A program made the position numbers and the translations under genes. Below are positions 11,201 to 21,562 of a stretch of 58,716 nt of DNA, in pieces. Source of the DNA: Stentor coeruleus (taxonomy: Eukaryota > Ciliophora > Heterotrichea > Heterotrichida > Stentoridae); the NCBI GenBank assembly GCA_001970955.1, contig MPUH01000386.1, positions 1 through 58,716 of the forward strand, read 5' to 3'. The notes beneath the pieces are model-generated. The model was not told where the DNA came from and did no database searches. It worked only from the letters and a program-made list of their open reading frames with translations. Each line of letters begins with the position of its first letter. Position 1 is the first letter of the stretch.

Positions 11201-11976
11201 TTAAATTTAAGCAAACACTTTAAAAACTGGTTTTTAAAGTTTCTCATGAAGGAACAAAAGATGAAAACGCATAGCATAAAAACAAGCAAAAAGAGCGTAT
11301 AAGATAATAAAAAAATACAATATTTTTAATAATTGTCAGGCATAAGCCCAAAAAAAAATTTTAAAAAATTATTAAAACCTAAATTCGCATAAGAAAGTTC
11401 TGGAGTTAGCATATAAAGTCTAAATTTAACCAATAATTACTATAATAAAATAAACAGTTTTTAATAAAAAATATATCTTAATGTAAACTGCAACTTAAAT
11501 ATATGCTAGAAAAGTAATTTAAAAAAAATCGAAAAAAGAAAAATCCTCAGGAAGTATAAAGTATATAAAATAACCAAAGTCGTATTATAAATTTATGAAC
11601 TATTATTTCACATTTAACTTTTTTTTTTAGATACAACAAACTTATATTATCATTTAAATATTCAAATATCACCATTTTCTTTAAACTATCTGACAAGGAA
11701 AACACATTTTTTCAACTTGGAGATTAGCTCCGATAATCCACTACTATCAGCATAACTTGAATGTCTAATTTCCAAACTCCAAACTACTCTAAAACTTTAT
11801 CTTATCCCTTCATATTTTATCTCCTTAAATCCAAAGCAGCCTTTTTATTAAAAATCTCACAAAAGCTATTCCTATTTTATAAATCCACACACTTTTTCTT
11901 ATCATATTAAATATCATTTAAATAGCCATATCTACTACTAAAAAAGGTTCTCTAATAATTCATATATTAATCATAT
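11201..11976. other. Divergent intergenic region
   Basis: Upstream of genes on both strands. AT-rich, turning C-rich from about 11640 toward the downstream + strand gene. No gene or repeat seen. Confidence 0.5.
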
Positions 11977-13026
11977 ATGTTAAATCTGATTGCCGAAGCC
12001 AAAGCTAAATGCAATTCTCTTCAAGAAAAACTCACTGATGATAGTTTCCTCAACTACATCATCATTATCCTCTATCTTCTACTTCTCGTAACCTTTACTT
12101 AGCTGTCTATATTGAATTGGACAACAGTGCTTTTAATGCATTTACTCCCTTTCTGCATATATCTAATCCTTATGCGGAAAATCGATCATATTCATACAAT
12201 TGGAGTCATAAACTACCTTCCTTTACCATTGCAAATGTTTTTTACCGAAATTTCCATATTCGATGTTCTCTGCAATCTATGGTTTGTCCCTCGAATAACT
12301 TTGTATATTAAAAGGCTTTTTCTTCCTTTCTTCGTTAAAATGACTAGAGATGAAGCTTTTTCTCTATTCCATGAATTAGACCCAGAAGTTGCTTTAAAGC
12401 TAGACACTAAAGGAGTTGTGAATATTCTCCCTGAAAAAGTTGCAAAGGCAATATTACCTAAAAATAGTAGTATTTCTAGAATGTTACCCCCTGCAGCTGA
12501 AGATATTAATGTGATTAGCTATGATGAGAATGGGGCTAGGCTTAAAAGGCAAAAAACCCAGTTAATAAGCTCTGGATTTAGAAGAAGTCATGTGACTACA
12601 AGTCGTATTAATCAGAAAATCTCGGATATAACTACTAAGATACCCACGCTTGAGCCTTTTTTCGGCAAGATTCTTGGCAACCAGTTTCGCCAGCTGATGG
12701 CTATTTTTTCACCTAAAGTTTTGGCGATGAGTTCGATTTTCGCTGGTGGAGGAATACTTTTGCAGGTTTATTTTTCTAAGTATGCAAGGAAGTGGCTTGC
12801 TACTGGATTGAAATTCTCGATTTTGACATGCAGCTTTGCTTTATTGGCCTTGTCACTTTTTGGACTTGCAATAAAGTTTGTTCATAAGAAAATTGAAGAA
12901 CCAAAAAAACAGGAAAATGACCAAGTTCCAAAGATTTTTAAGGGGATCAAACAGATAAAGTCACGATTCAACTCCAAGGCTGATAAGAACAACTTTTTCA
13001 GCCCAGATTTGAAAATGGCATCTTAA
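11977..13026 (+). CDS. Multi-pass membrane protein (one intron)
   Basis: Exons 11977-12087 and 12103-13026 with intron GTAACCTTTACTTAG; spliced length 344 aa, starting MLNLIAEAKAKC. Hydrophobic segments: NYIIIILYLLLLLSIL (created by the splice), TTVLLMHLLPFCIYLILM, a moderately hydrophobic PLPLQMFF..LCNLWFV stretch, and two near the C-terminus (PKVLAMSSIFAGGGILL and FSILTCSFALLALSLFGLAI). The middle ~130 residues are polar (possibly cytosolic) and the C-tail is strongly basic. No family recognised. Confidence 0.75.
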
Positions 13027-13123
13027 ATAATAGAGTTTTATGGTTGAGTTGTATATTTGGGAAAATTTTAGTTTTGGTTATAACATTTAAATTCATGTTA
13101 GAATATTACCTTTAATCGAATAT

Positions 13124-13124
13124 N
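13124..13124. other. Single N (assembly join)
   Basis: One ambiguous base in the short spacer between convergent genes. Unlike the Ns at 33615 and 57072, it has no long duplicated flanks. Confidence 0.9.
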
Positions 13125-13197
13125 AATTCATATAGTATTTACATGTAAAAAAAGTTATCTAATATCATTGTTTATTATTTTCAATATCTAAAGTACA

Positions 13198-15033
13198 TTA
13201 TCCTATATAAGTTCTATTAGTTTTTTCAATATTATTGAATTTCATATAGGATCTAATAGTTTGCTTATATATTTTTTGTATCGCTCTCAATAACTGTCTA
13301 ATTGATTCTCCAACCCCTTTACAAATATCCTCTTCCACAAACATCAGCGAGCTTGGAAAAGTAGGTTTTGCCTTTAGTACTTTCAATGCTTTGTTTATAT
13401 TATAAAGTGCAACAGCATTACTTTTTGGTTTCATTTCTACCCCACTCAAACTTTTCCTTTCTAATTTCTCAACAATTTGACACAAAAGTACTCCTGACTT
13501 AAATTCTTCAATTTCCTTACAATGAAATTCAAATGGTTGTATATTAATCCCAATATTAAATACCCATTCAAATTCCCCAGGATCTAAAAAAAAGTCTTCA
13601 GCAAGGTTATATTTTTTTATAGGCGTAATATCTTCCTTTTGTCTTCTTGTTGTAGCGCATTCACGTAAAGAGTCAAAAGATTTATTTAAAAGCAAAGGTA
13701 TACTTCGAATAGGACTTATATCATTTTTAGCTTTACGGCCTAAATAAGGTCCATCGCTATGATAATTTGGGCCCCTTTTTCTAGGAGGCAGTCCATCATA
13801 TAACATATGTAAATCTTCTAATAACCCCATGGCAACTGAATTATTAGCTTCAAGTATATCATCAGCTTTCCATAAGAATTTCTGTGACATTCTATTATTT
13901 CTTCTCAAAACATCTAAGCATTTTTCAATATTCCCTAGTTTAATCTTATCAGTCTTAGGGTTTTTCATAATCCCAGTTATACCCATTCCACATTTACTAA
14001 CAATTTCATATAATAAAATCCCATTACTTATATCTTGACATATATCTTCGAAATTCTCAAAATTCTTACTAGCAATACCAGATACCCAATCAACTAAAGA
14101 TTTTTGTAATGCTGAAACTTGATCAGGATTATAAGGTAAATCGCTAATAACTTTAGACATATTTCTTGGTATAGAAACAAGTTCTTCTATAAGTTTCCAT
14201 ATTGTAGAATCTCCATTACAAATGTTATCTATAAGTCGCATATATTTCAAAGCTAAACTTGGGTATTTTTCATATAAGAATTTCAAACATTTTTCAATAT
14301 TGCCTTGAGCTGATGATAATGACCTTGGTATAGAAACTCCAGAGACTTCATAACCTTCTAGTTTTGATATAATTTCATATAATAAAATCCCGTTTCTACA
14401 AGGATCATCAAGAAAATGCTTGTTTTCACTTATAAGCAACTTCCCAAGACCCAGATTTTTAACCCAAAGTTTTGCTGTTGAAGTATCGTCTTCATGTTTT
14501 GGCTCGATATTTATTGCGGAAAATACTCTTGGGGTTGATATTGGGGTTTTTGCCATACGTTTAAAACTTTGACTGTTTGTTCTTTTTAGAGAATAAAAAT
14601 CTTTAAGACTTATAAGCATACCATATGTTGCTTCTTCATCACCTTCCATCATACTTTCTGGACTCCATAGGTATTTAGAATTGAATTTTTCTATGTTTCG
14701 AAGATAGGTAAAAGCTTTTGAAAAATTTACTTGAATTGATGATTTATTTTTGGGGTTTTTTTGAGCTCCTTTTATTGGCTCGGACTTACCTTCTAAGCGA
14801 TTTATTAGTTCACAGAGAAGTGAACCATCTTTGAATTCTTCTAAGATGTCTCCGCGAATTAGCCGCAATTCTAAGAGCCAACTTCTTATTGATTCTTTCA
14901 CATGCTGAGATATACCTGATACACGTGTTCGGATATCCAACATAGATGGGCTATGTTGTAGTCTCTGCCTTGAAGTCACACTACCTGGTGATACTAATCG
15001 GCCTCTAGGTGTTCTGTCTCTGCTAGAATTCAT
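13198..15033 (-). CDS. Four calponin-homology-domain protein
   Basis: Single exon, 611 aa, TAA stop. Four CH-like units can be read: about residues 45-155 (SWLLELRLIRGDILEEFKDG, LLCELINRLE), 185-290 (AKLWVKNLGLGKL, ILLYEIISKLEGYEV, NIEKCLKFL), 310-415 (LVDWVSGIASKNFENFEDI, ILLYEIVSKCG, NIEKCLDVL) and 480-590 (FEWVFNIGINIQPFEFHCKE, LLCQIVEKLE, NINKALKVL). Each has the W-start, G-x-LL-x-x-(I/L)-I and N-I-x-K-x-L elements. Four CH domains recall the actin-bundling fimbrin/plastin core, but there are no N-terminal EF-hands and the spacers are longer, so this may be a ciliate-specific actin- or microtubule-binding protein. It is head-to-head with NIP7 with only 32 bp between the start codons. Confidence 0.85.
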   Translation of the reverse strand: MNSSRDRTPRGRLVSPGSVTSRQRLQHSPSMLDIRTRVSGISQHVKESIRSWLLELRLIRGDILEEFKDGSLLCELINRLEGKSEPIKGAQKNPKNKSSIQVNFSKAFTYLRNIEKFNSKYLWSPESMMEGDEEATYGMLISLKDFYSLKRTNSQSFKRMAKTPISTPRVFSAINIEPKHEDDTSTAKLWVKNLGLGKLLISENKHFLDDPCRNGILLYEIISKLEGYEVSGVSIPRSLSSAQGNIEKCLKFLYEKYPSLALKYMRLIDNICNGDSTIWKLIEELVSIPRNMSKVISDLPYNPDQVSALQKSLVDWVSGIASKNFENFEDICQDISNGILLYEIVSKCGMGITGIMKNPKTDKIKLGNIEKCLDVLRRNNRMSQKFLWKADDILEANNSVAMGLLEDLHMLYDGLPPRKRGPNYHSDGPYLGRKAKNDISPIRSIPLLLNKSFDSLRECATTRRQKEDITPIKKYNLAEDFFLDPGEFEWVFNIGINIQPFEFHCKEIEEFKSGVLLCQIVEKLERKSLSGVEMKPKSNAVALYNINKALKVLKAKPTFPSSLMFVEEDICKGVGESIRQLLRAIQKIYKQTIRSYMKFNNIEKTNRTYIG

Positions 15034-15065
15034 CTTTTTATTCTTATATTAAGCATAACCATCTA

Positions 15066-15614
15066 ATGCGACAGCTAACAGAAGAAGAAACTAAAACCTT
15101 ATTCAGTAAGCTGAAGCTTTTCCTTGAAGAAAATCTCAAATATCTGATAGACCGCGAGGATGAGGACCACGTGTTCCGTCTACAAGAACAAAGAATCTAC
15201 TACATGAGTAAAAGTGTCCTTGACATCGCACAACTTTTTGGTCGTGACGAACTCGTCTCAGCCGGGATCTTTGTAGGTAATTTCACAAAAGCAGGTAAAA
15301 TCAAGTTACACATAACAGCATTACCTTTATTAGCCAAATATGCGAAATACAAAATTTGGGTCAAACCTGGTGGTGAGCAAGTTTTTCTTTATGGGAATAA
15401 CGTTCTTAAAACCCATATAGCTAAAATGACTGAAAACACTCCACAATATCAAGGAGTTGTAGTGTATTCAATGACTGATGTTCCACTTGGTTTTGGTGTT
15501 GTTGCAAGGTCAACAGAACAAAGTCTTAAAATCCAACCTCATGATGTTGTTGTTTTCAACCAAGCTGATTTGGGAGAATATTTGAGAACAGTTGAAGAAA
15601 AGTCAGAGTTTTAG
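15066..15614 (+). CDS. NIP7: 60S ribosome biogenesis factor NIP7
   Basis: Single exon, 182 aa (human 180), TAG stop. Strong match to NIP7 throughout: MRQLTEEETKTLFSKLKLF at the start, FRLQEQRIYYMS, GRDELVSAGIFVGNFTKAGK, HITALPLLAKYAKYKIWVKP, EQVFLYGNNVLKTHI, TPQYQGVVVYSM and DVPLGFGVVARSTE. The C-terminal half (about residues 95-170) is the PUA RNA-binding domain. NIP7 acts in nucleolar pre-rRNA processing and 60S assembly. Confidence 0.97.
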   Translation: MRQLTEEETKTLFSKLKLFLEENLKYLIDREDEDHVFRLQEQRIYYMSKSVLDIAQLFGRDELVSAGIFVGNFTKAGKIKLHITALPLLAKYAKYKIWVKPGGEQVFLYGNNVLKTHIAKMTENTPQYQGVVVYSMTDVPLGFGVVARSTEQSLKIQPHDVVVFNQADLGEYLRTVEEKSEF

Positions 15615-15738
15615 TTTATTAAGTTACTAGTTTATGATTAGTTTGTATAGATTTTTGGTTTATTAAGGAAAAAATTCGAAGTTAGGATGGGTTGTGAGAA
15701 AATTTAAATATGAGTTTGGAATTTAATGAACAGGCTTA

Positions 15739-17079
15739 ATGCAAATAAAAGAAATGAGTGGTTTTGACGAAGAAGCCAAGCGAAATAGCCGGGTTGAAGC
15801 TCTTAAGAAAATCTTTGCTGAAATGGATTCTAATAAAGACTTTGTTCTTTCTTATGACGAGTTCCATAACCACTTATCTAAAAAAGCAGGGAAAGCTTTT
15901 AGCGATGAGCTTTTATTAGAAATATTCAGGACAATTGATCGTGATAAAAGCTCGATAATTTCTTTAGATGAGTTCGTAAAAGGTTTCAACAAAGCTGAGG
16001 CAATAATCCAAAACCAAATCAAACAATTGAAAGCTCAAATTAGTTCAATGAGCGAAAACTATACAGAAACCCAACGTAGTCTTCTTGAAGCTAAAGCTAA
16101 AAAGCTTCAAAATATAGGCGATAATAACCTTGTTGTAGTAGTTAAAAAAGCTGAAGGCCTTCGTGCAGGAGGGGTTACAGGTAACAAAGCTCCAATAGTC
16201 TGTATTACATGCGAAGGTAGAGAAATCAAAACAAGCCCGGTGCCAAATCCAACTAACCCAGAATGGAACCAAAGTTTTACTTTTCCAATAACACAAGGCA
16301 TTGGGGATATTCTTATAGAAGTTTATGATACTGAACGAGGTAAAACAACGCATTTATTAGGGGAAGTGGCAATTCCTCTTAGAGCTCTAGAAAATCAAGA
16401 ATTACATGAAGACTTTCTAGAATTAAAAGGAAGGTCAAATGCTGATAGAGTCACAGGGAAAATCCTTGTGGCCTTACAATGGATACATGACTTTCCAAGC
16501 TATTTAGAAAATCTAATCAAAGATTATGAGGAATCTTTAAGAAATGACAAAGAAGAATTGGCTAATTTAGAAAATTACTTAAAAGAACTTGTATCGCCAA
16601 TTAATACTACAAAACTCCCAGAATGGGTTAGAAATAATGAGAGAATTGAAAGCTTAGAAAGAGCTTTTTCTATGAAATTCAATTCGGTTTTCGATGAAAC
16701 TCTTGGGAAAAAATTCGCTTGGCCTATTGTCACAAGGATTTCAATATATTTATTTTTGTTACTTGCTTTGTGTAGCACTTTTTTAAGACCTGATTTTTTC
16801 AATGTAATGATTATTTAGTTGACTCTTGCGGTATCAGCTTATTGTCTTTATGTGAAACAAATGGATTTGCCATTGACTTTTAGAGTTATTACAGTAGGGG
16901 TTATACTTTCAGAGATTTATGATATTATTTGGGTGTTTAATTTCTTGGTATGATATATGTAGGATTGGCTTGAATACCCATTTATGTTTAAGCTTTCGTT
17001 TTTACTTACGATTATCAACCTTCTGGCTAAGTTGGTTTTCGGCGCTGTGTTTTGGAAGAATTCTATTGATTTAACTTAG
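15739..17079 (+). CDS. EF-hand / C2 / multi-TM protein (two introns)
   Basis: Exons 15739-16803, 16819-16947 and 16963-17079 with introns GTAATGATTATTTAG and GTATGATATATGTAG; spliced length 436 aa, TAG stop. Two N-terminal EF-hands (DSNKDFVLSYDEF and DRDKSSIISLDEF), a short coiled coil (~95-120), then a C2 domain (~128-225: NLVVVVKKAEGL, NPTNPEWNQSFTFPI, ILIEVYDTERG). Some C2 calcium aspartates are replaced, so calcium binding there is uncertain. The C-terminal ~110 residues, half of them only revealed by splicing, hold about four hydrophobic segments (ISIYLFLLLALCSTFL; LTLAVSAYCLYV; VITVGVILSEIYDII; FLLTIINLLAKLVFGAVF). This resembles phosphoribosyltransferase-C/reticulon-like ends of MCTP proteins (inference). 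The second Met at 15754 is an alternative start. Confidence 0.85.
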
Positions 17080-17969
17080 TATTTAATATAAGAAGAGTCT
17101 AAGTTGTTTTTTGGTTTTTAAGATTTAAGGTAAGGATTGATGGAAATTTGTATTTATAAGTTGATGGGGAGATGAATATGATTTAATCAGTTTTTAAGTT
17201 TGTGACTTTTATGGATTAGGAAAGGATTTTTTTTAGGTTTTTGAAAGCTGATTAAGGATTTTATAAAAAAAAAACTTGAAGATTGAAGATTTTAATGAAA
17301 AAATTACAGGACTAGTATTGCATCAGTTGAATTATAGCTTTTTATATAAAATAAAATAATCTTTAAGACATACTACAAAAGATTCTTTATTAACTATCTT
17401 CGTAGAAAAAATAATAAGATGCGAAATTGGGTTTGTGATAAAAGAGCCTATAAATATTGTATAAATTAAAGTTTCAAGGTTTTTTTGATTTGATTTAAGT
17501 TGCTAATATGTATTGAAAAGCTTTTTAAGCCCACATATTTTTTTATAATAATGCTATAAAGTAAATCAGCTGCTATAAAGTATTACTTAATATATATCCT
17601 TAAAATGTATATCCCAAAAACTAAATACAATTAAAAAAACTGCCAAATTATATTATTTGCATCATAGATTATCTATTTATTTTCAATACCCTATTCATTA
17701 AAATTTACCTATCAAAATCTCCAAATCTCATAAAACCAATTAAATTATACCCTTATCTATTATTCTATACAATAAATTCCTAATAACTAACTTATATGCA
17801 TAATACCCCTACTTATATATAATTTTCCTACTACTTTTAATTTCATATCTTGTCTATATCCTCATCAAAAATTCATATTCCATAATATTCACATTTTTAT
17901 CCCACAAAAACTTGAAATCTTCATTTCCATTCCTAATTATTTATAAACCTTTACTTCACATTTTATATA
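17080..17969. other. Intergenic region with strand-composition switch
   Basis: No gene seen. G-rich after the EF-hand/C2 gene to about 17330, then AT-rich, then C-rich and G-poor from about 17640 to the GCP start. Confidence 0.55.
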
Positions 17970-20168
17970 ATGGAAAACAAAAGCTGTAAAAACAACACAG
18001 CCATGCTTATGAAATTAATATCACTTCATATCCCTAACCATTTAGCTGAAGCATATATGCTCTATATTCAGCGTATCCTTTCAAGTAATTTATCACAAAG
18101 TCCTTCTTTAGAAATATCATCATTCCTTCAGCAGACAAAAAGGCGGGTTTCAGACCAAGCTAATATTAAGCTTAGCAATCTTTGTTCAATTCTTTCAACA
18201 TCATCAAAACTTAATAAGCCCAAAGAAGTCTTGCATTTATTATTGAAGCTTTCGGATTTTAAGACAGAATTTGTCCCGGGAAACCCAATATTGTCTTTAC
18301 CAAAGCAAATTCCTCAAGCCCAAGATGTTCAAAAAATTGATTTGCTTATCCCTTCAAAGCCATCTTTTGAAGCCTTGTTAATAAGAGATATACTTTATGC
18401 TTTTCAAGGCACTGAAGGAAAGTATTTAACTTATTCTCGCCTTGATGATAGATTTGCTATAAGACAAGAGATTCCAGAGTCAATAAAATATGTAGCTGAA
18501 AGTTTAGCTGAATTAGGTTGGCTATATAAAAAAATTGATAAGTTCTTAAAAAATAATGAAGAATTCCCTTCGATTATATGCCAAAGTTTTTGTGCTTCAC
18601 TTAAAGTTGAACTTAAAGAGTATTTCAGATTTATAGCATTACTAGAAACACAAACTACAGCCAAACTAAAAATGATTGAAATGTGGACAATGGAGCCTTT
18701 AGAAAGAATGAGATGGATAGCTTTGATATGTGAAGCTGTTGAAGGTTTAAAAGGTGGTAATTTTATATCTGCTGTATATTCTTATTGCAAATATGGAGAC
18801 CCAGGTATACAAGTTTTAGTATGTAGGATACTTGATAGTGTATCACAACCTTTTCTTGAGATAATAGAAAAATGGATGCTTGATGGGGAATTAACTGATG
18901 TGTTTCATGAGTTTTTTGTTGAAGAAAACATAGAAATATCAGAAGATAAGCTATGGACTGATAAATATAAGCTTATAAAAGATTTAGTACCAGGGTTTTT
19001 CTTACCAGAAATCGTTGAGAAAATTTTCATTACTGGGAAAAGTATTAATTTTTTAAGAAAGTGTTGTCAAGAAGAGTGGAAATCTGAAACACCTTTAGAT
19101 CTCCCTAAACTCAGAGACATCCAAGCTGTAAAAACTTGGGTAGAAAGAGCAGCTGAAGCTACAAATGCTCAGCTTATAGGGATACTCTTTAGCAAATATC
19201 GTTTATTAGAACATGCGAAATGTATAAGAAAATACATCCTCCTTGCCCAAGGAGACTTTCATCACTACTTAATGAATCAATTAAACGATATCCTCAAAGA
19301 ACCAGCACGAAAAATCCATAAACATAATCTTGTGTCGATACTAGAAAATGCATTCCGAGCTTCAAATGCACAAAACGATGACTGGGATTTATTAAACAAA
19401 CTTAGTAGTACTTTAGAAGAATATACAACTTTAGATATTGGTTGGGATGTTTTCATTCTCCGTTATCAAGTCGATGCACCTTTAAACACAATTTTTAATG
19501 AACAAAGCATGAAACAATACACAAAAATTTTCAAACTTTTCTGGAGAATAAAAAGAGTTTATTTTTATATGAATTCTTATACCGACTGTTCTGAAATGCT
19601 CCAATTACAACAAATGAAAGATGTTAGATATATACTTCATAAATCTCAAATGCTAAAACTTGAAATAATGCATTTTATAAACAATCTTTATCATTATCTT
19701 ATGGTTGAAGTACAAGAAAATGCTTGGAATTGGTTTCAGAAAAGTATAGAAAATGTTGAGGATTTAGATAAGCTTATTGAAGTACATCAGCAGTTTTTAG
19801 ATACAATACTTGAAAGAGCATTTTTGAATATAGAAAATGAAAAAGTATATAAAAGATTATTGAAAATATTAGAATTAGGGTTAAGGTTTAAGATGAGTCA
19901 AGAAACTTTGATCAGCTCAGCTTTTGATGAATTAAATAGAAGGACTAAATCGGAAAATGATGATGATCAACCACATGAAAATGTTGAGTTTTATAACCTT
20001 TCGAGATTATCGATTGAGAGCATACATGAGATAGATAGGATAAAATTAGTGTATGCTGATGAAATACAATTGTTTAGGAAGAGTTTGTCAGATGCTAACA
20101 AGGTGCATTTACGGTTTTTGGCGTTTAGGTTGGATTTCAATGAGTTTTATACGATAAAAAATGGTTAA
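17970..20168 (+). CDS. Gamma-tubulin complex component (GCP3/Spc98-like)
   Basis: Single exon, 732 aa, TAA stop. Spc97/Spc98 family: SFEALLIRDILYAFQGTEGKYLTY is the GCP3-type start of the N-terminal GCP domain (compare LLRDILYVFQGIDGK), followed by EYFRFIALLE, GGNFISAVYSYCKYGDP, the KSINFLRKC segment, and the C-terminal gamma-tubulin-binding domain with CIRKYILLAQGDFHHYLMNQL, GWDVFILRYQVDAPLNTIF and MKQYTKIFKLFWRIKRV. It is a core subunit of the gamma-tubulin ring/small complex that nucleates microtubules at basal bodies. Shorter than human GCP3 (907 aa), mostly at the N-terminus. Confidence 0.93.
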   Translation: MENKSCKNNTAMLMKLISLHIPNHLAEAYMLYIQRILSSNLSQSPSLEISSFLQQTKRRVSDQANIKLSNLCSILSTSSKLNKPKEVLHLLLKLSDFKTEFVPGNPILSLPKQIPQAQDVQKIDLLIPSKPSFEALLIRDILYAFQGTEGKYLTYSRLDDRFAIRQEIPESIKYVAESLAELGWLYKKIDKFLKNNEEFPSIICQSFCASLKVELKEYFRFIALLETQTTAKLKMIEMWTMEPLERMRWIALICEAVEGLKGGNFISAVYSYCKYGDPGIQVLVCRILDSVSQPFLEIIEKWMLDGELTDVFHEFFVEENIEISEDKLWTDKYKLIKDLVPGFFLPEIVEKIFITGKSINFLRKCCQEEWKSETPLDLPKLRDIQAVKTWVERAAEATNAQLIGILFSKYRLLEHAKCIRKYILLAQGDFHHYLMNQLNDILKEPARKIHKHNLVSILENAFRASNAQNDDWDLLNKLSSTLEEYTTLDIGWDVFILRYQVDAPLNTIFNEQSMKQYTKIFKLFWRIKRVYFYMNSYTDCSEMLQLQQMKDVRYILHKSQMLKLEIMHFINNLYHYLMVEVQENAWNWFQKSIENVEDLDKLIEVHQQFLDTILERAFLNIENEKVYKRLLKILELGLRFKMSQETLISSAFDELNRRTKSENDDDQPHENVEFYNLSRLSIESIHEIDRIKLVYADEIQLFRKSLSDANKVHLRFLAFRLDFNEFYTIKNG

Positions 20169-20473
20169 AATAATTTCATTTTAGCTTGTGTTGATAAATA
20201 TAGATTAAAGTGCTGATATTTTTTTGTATAGTATTTTTTATATACAAAATATATATGATTAGGTATTTATATATTTTTTCCTTTTATTAGTTCAACTTTA
20301 TAATCTTAACCTGTTTAAATTTCTAAAACTACACTGAATCTTCAACAACTTTCACAATAAAATATAAAATAATAACAACTTAATAATACCATTTTCTACA
20401 TACACAATAAAAATCTAAGATTATAAATCATCATATCAAAAATTTTAATTTTCTTAATCTACCCTATTATATA
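20169..20473. other. Intergenic region
   Basis: AT-rich, T/G-biased then C-rich toward DPH2. Nothing recognised. Confidence 0.5.
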
Positions 20474-21523
20474 ATGGACATTCATACTGTTGGTGAGTTT
20501 CTAACCCAAACCCAAGCATCAATGTAAAACACATATAGAGTTGCAGTCCAAGTTCATTTAACCCTTTATCCTTTATCTATGAAGCTTATAACTAAATTAG
20601 AACAAGAATTCCCACATATTTCCTTCTCAATCATAGCTGATAGTCCATTTAGTTCATGTTGTCCAGATTTCATGTCAGCCAAACATATAGATTCAACTGC
20701 TCTTATACATTTCGGCTATAAATGTGATACTGAATGCCCAATACCAATATTACATATACAAGATCCATTTGAATTAGACCCTTTACTTTTATTAGAAAAT
20801 CTTAAGTCTTTTGGGCAGAAAATTTATGTTACAGGAACATCAGAAAAGAATATAAATCAAACGAAAAGCCTTTTAGCTGATAATGAAAAAAATGTTGTGG
20901 AAACTCAGGATGAGGCAGATTCTGTGATTTTTATAGGGAATGGGTGTTGTGTATCTTCACTTGTTAAAAGCTCGGAACAAAATATATGGACTTTAAGCTC
21001 GGATGGACTTGAAATGCATAATTCCTATAGTTTTATTTCTAAGAGGTTTCATTATATTACTCAAGTACAAGACGCTCAAGTGTTTGGTATAATTATTTCT
21101 TCCCTTCCAGTTTATAATAGAATAAAAAACAACCTTCGTGGACTGCTTCAGCACCACCATAAGACTTTTTATCCAATTTACATAGGGAAAATTACCGACC
21201 TCAAACTTGGAAACTTTCGCGAAATCGACATGTTCATCATGGTAAGTTGCACTAACACCCCACTTCCAGATAACAAAAATTTCTACCGCCCAGTCATCAC
21301 CCCATTTGAACTCGAAATCGGTCTTCTTAACTCTTGGCAAGGTCATTACTCCACATCTTTTACCAGTGAATTTAAATCATCACCTCTCTACACAACCAAA
21401 GAAACTTCATCAAGATTCTCTAATCGAGAATTCAAAGGTTTACAACCAGAAGCTCAAGGTAGTATAAACCTAGAACAAGGCTATAGTGGTATTGCTATGG
21501 TATATAAATCTGAACTTTCTTAG
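20474..21523 (+). CDS. DPH2: Diphthamide biosynthesis protein 2 (one intron)
   Basis: Exons 20474-20523 and 20539-21523 with intron GTAAAACACATATAG; 344 aa, TAG stop. The DPH1/DPH2 radical-SAM-like family is shown by SPFSSCCPDFMSAKHIDSTALIHFGYKC (the SCC-VDE-AA-H-ADA-VH-G block), DMFIMVSCTNTPLP, and YRPVITPFELEIGL, which places it with DPH2 rather than DPH1. DPH2 partners DPH1 to move the 3-amino-3-carboxypropyl group of SAM onto a histidine of eEF2, the first step to diphthamide. The SCC, YKC and VSC cysteines fit cluster ligands. Shorter than animal DPH2 (~490 aa); the C-terminus GYSGIAMVYKSE is intact. Confidence 0.9.
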
Positions 21524-21562
21524 TAAAAAATCTCTTTCTCTAAAAATTTCAATATAAAAATA

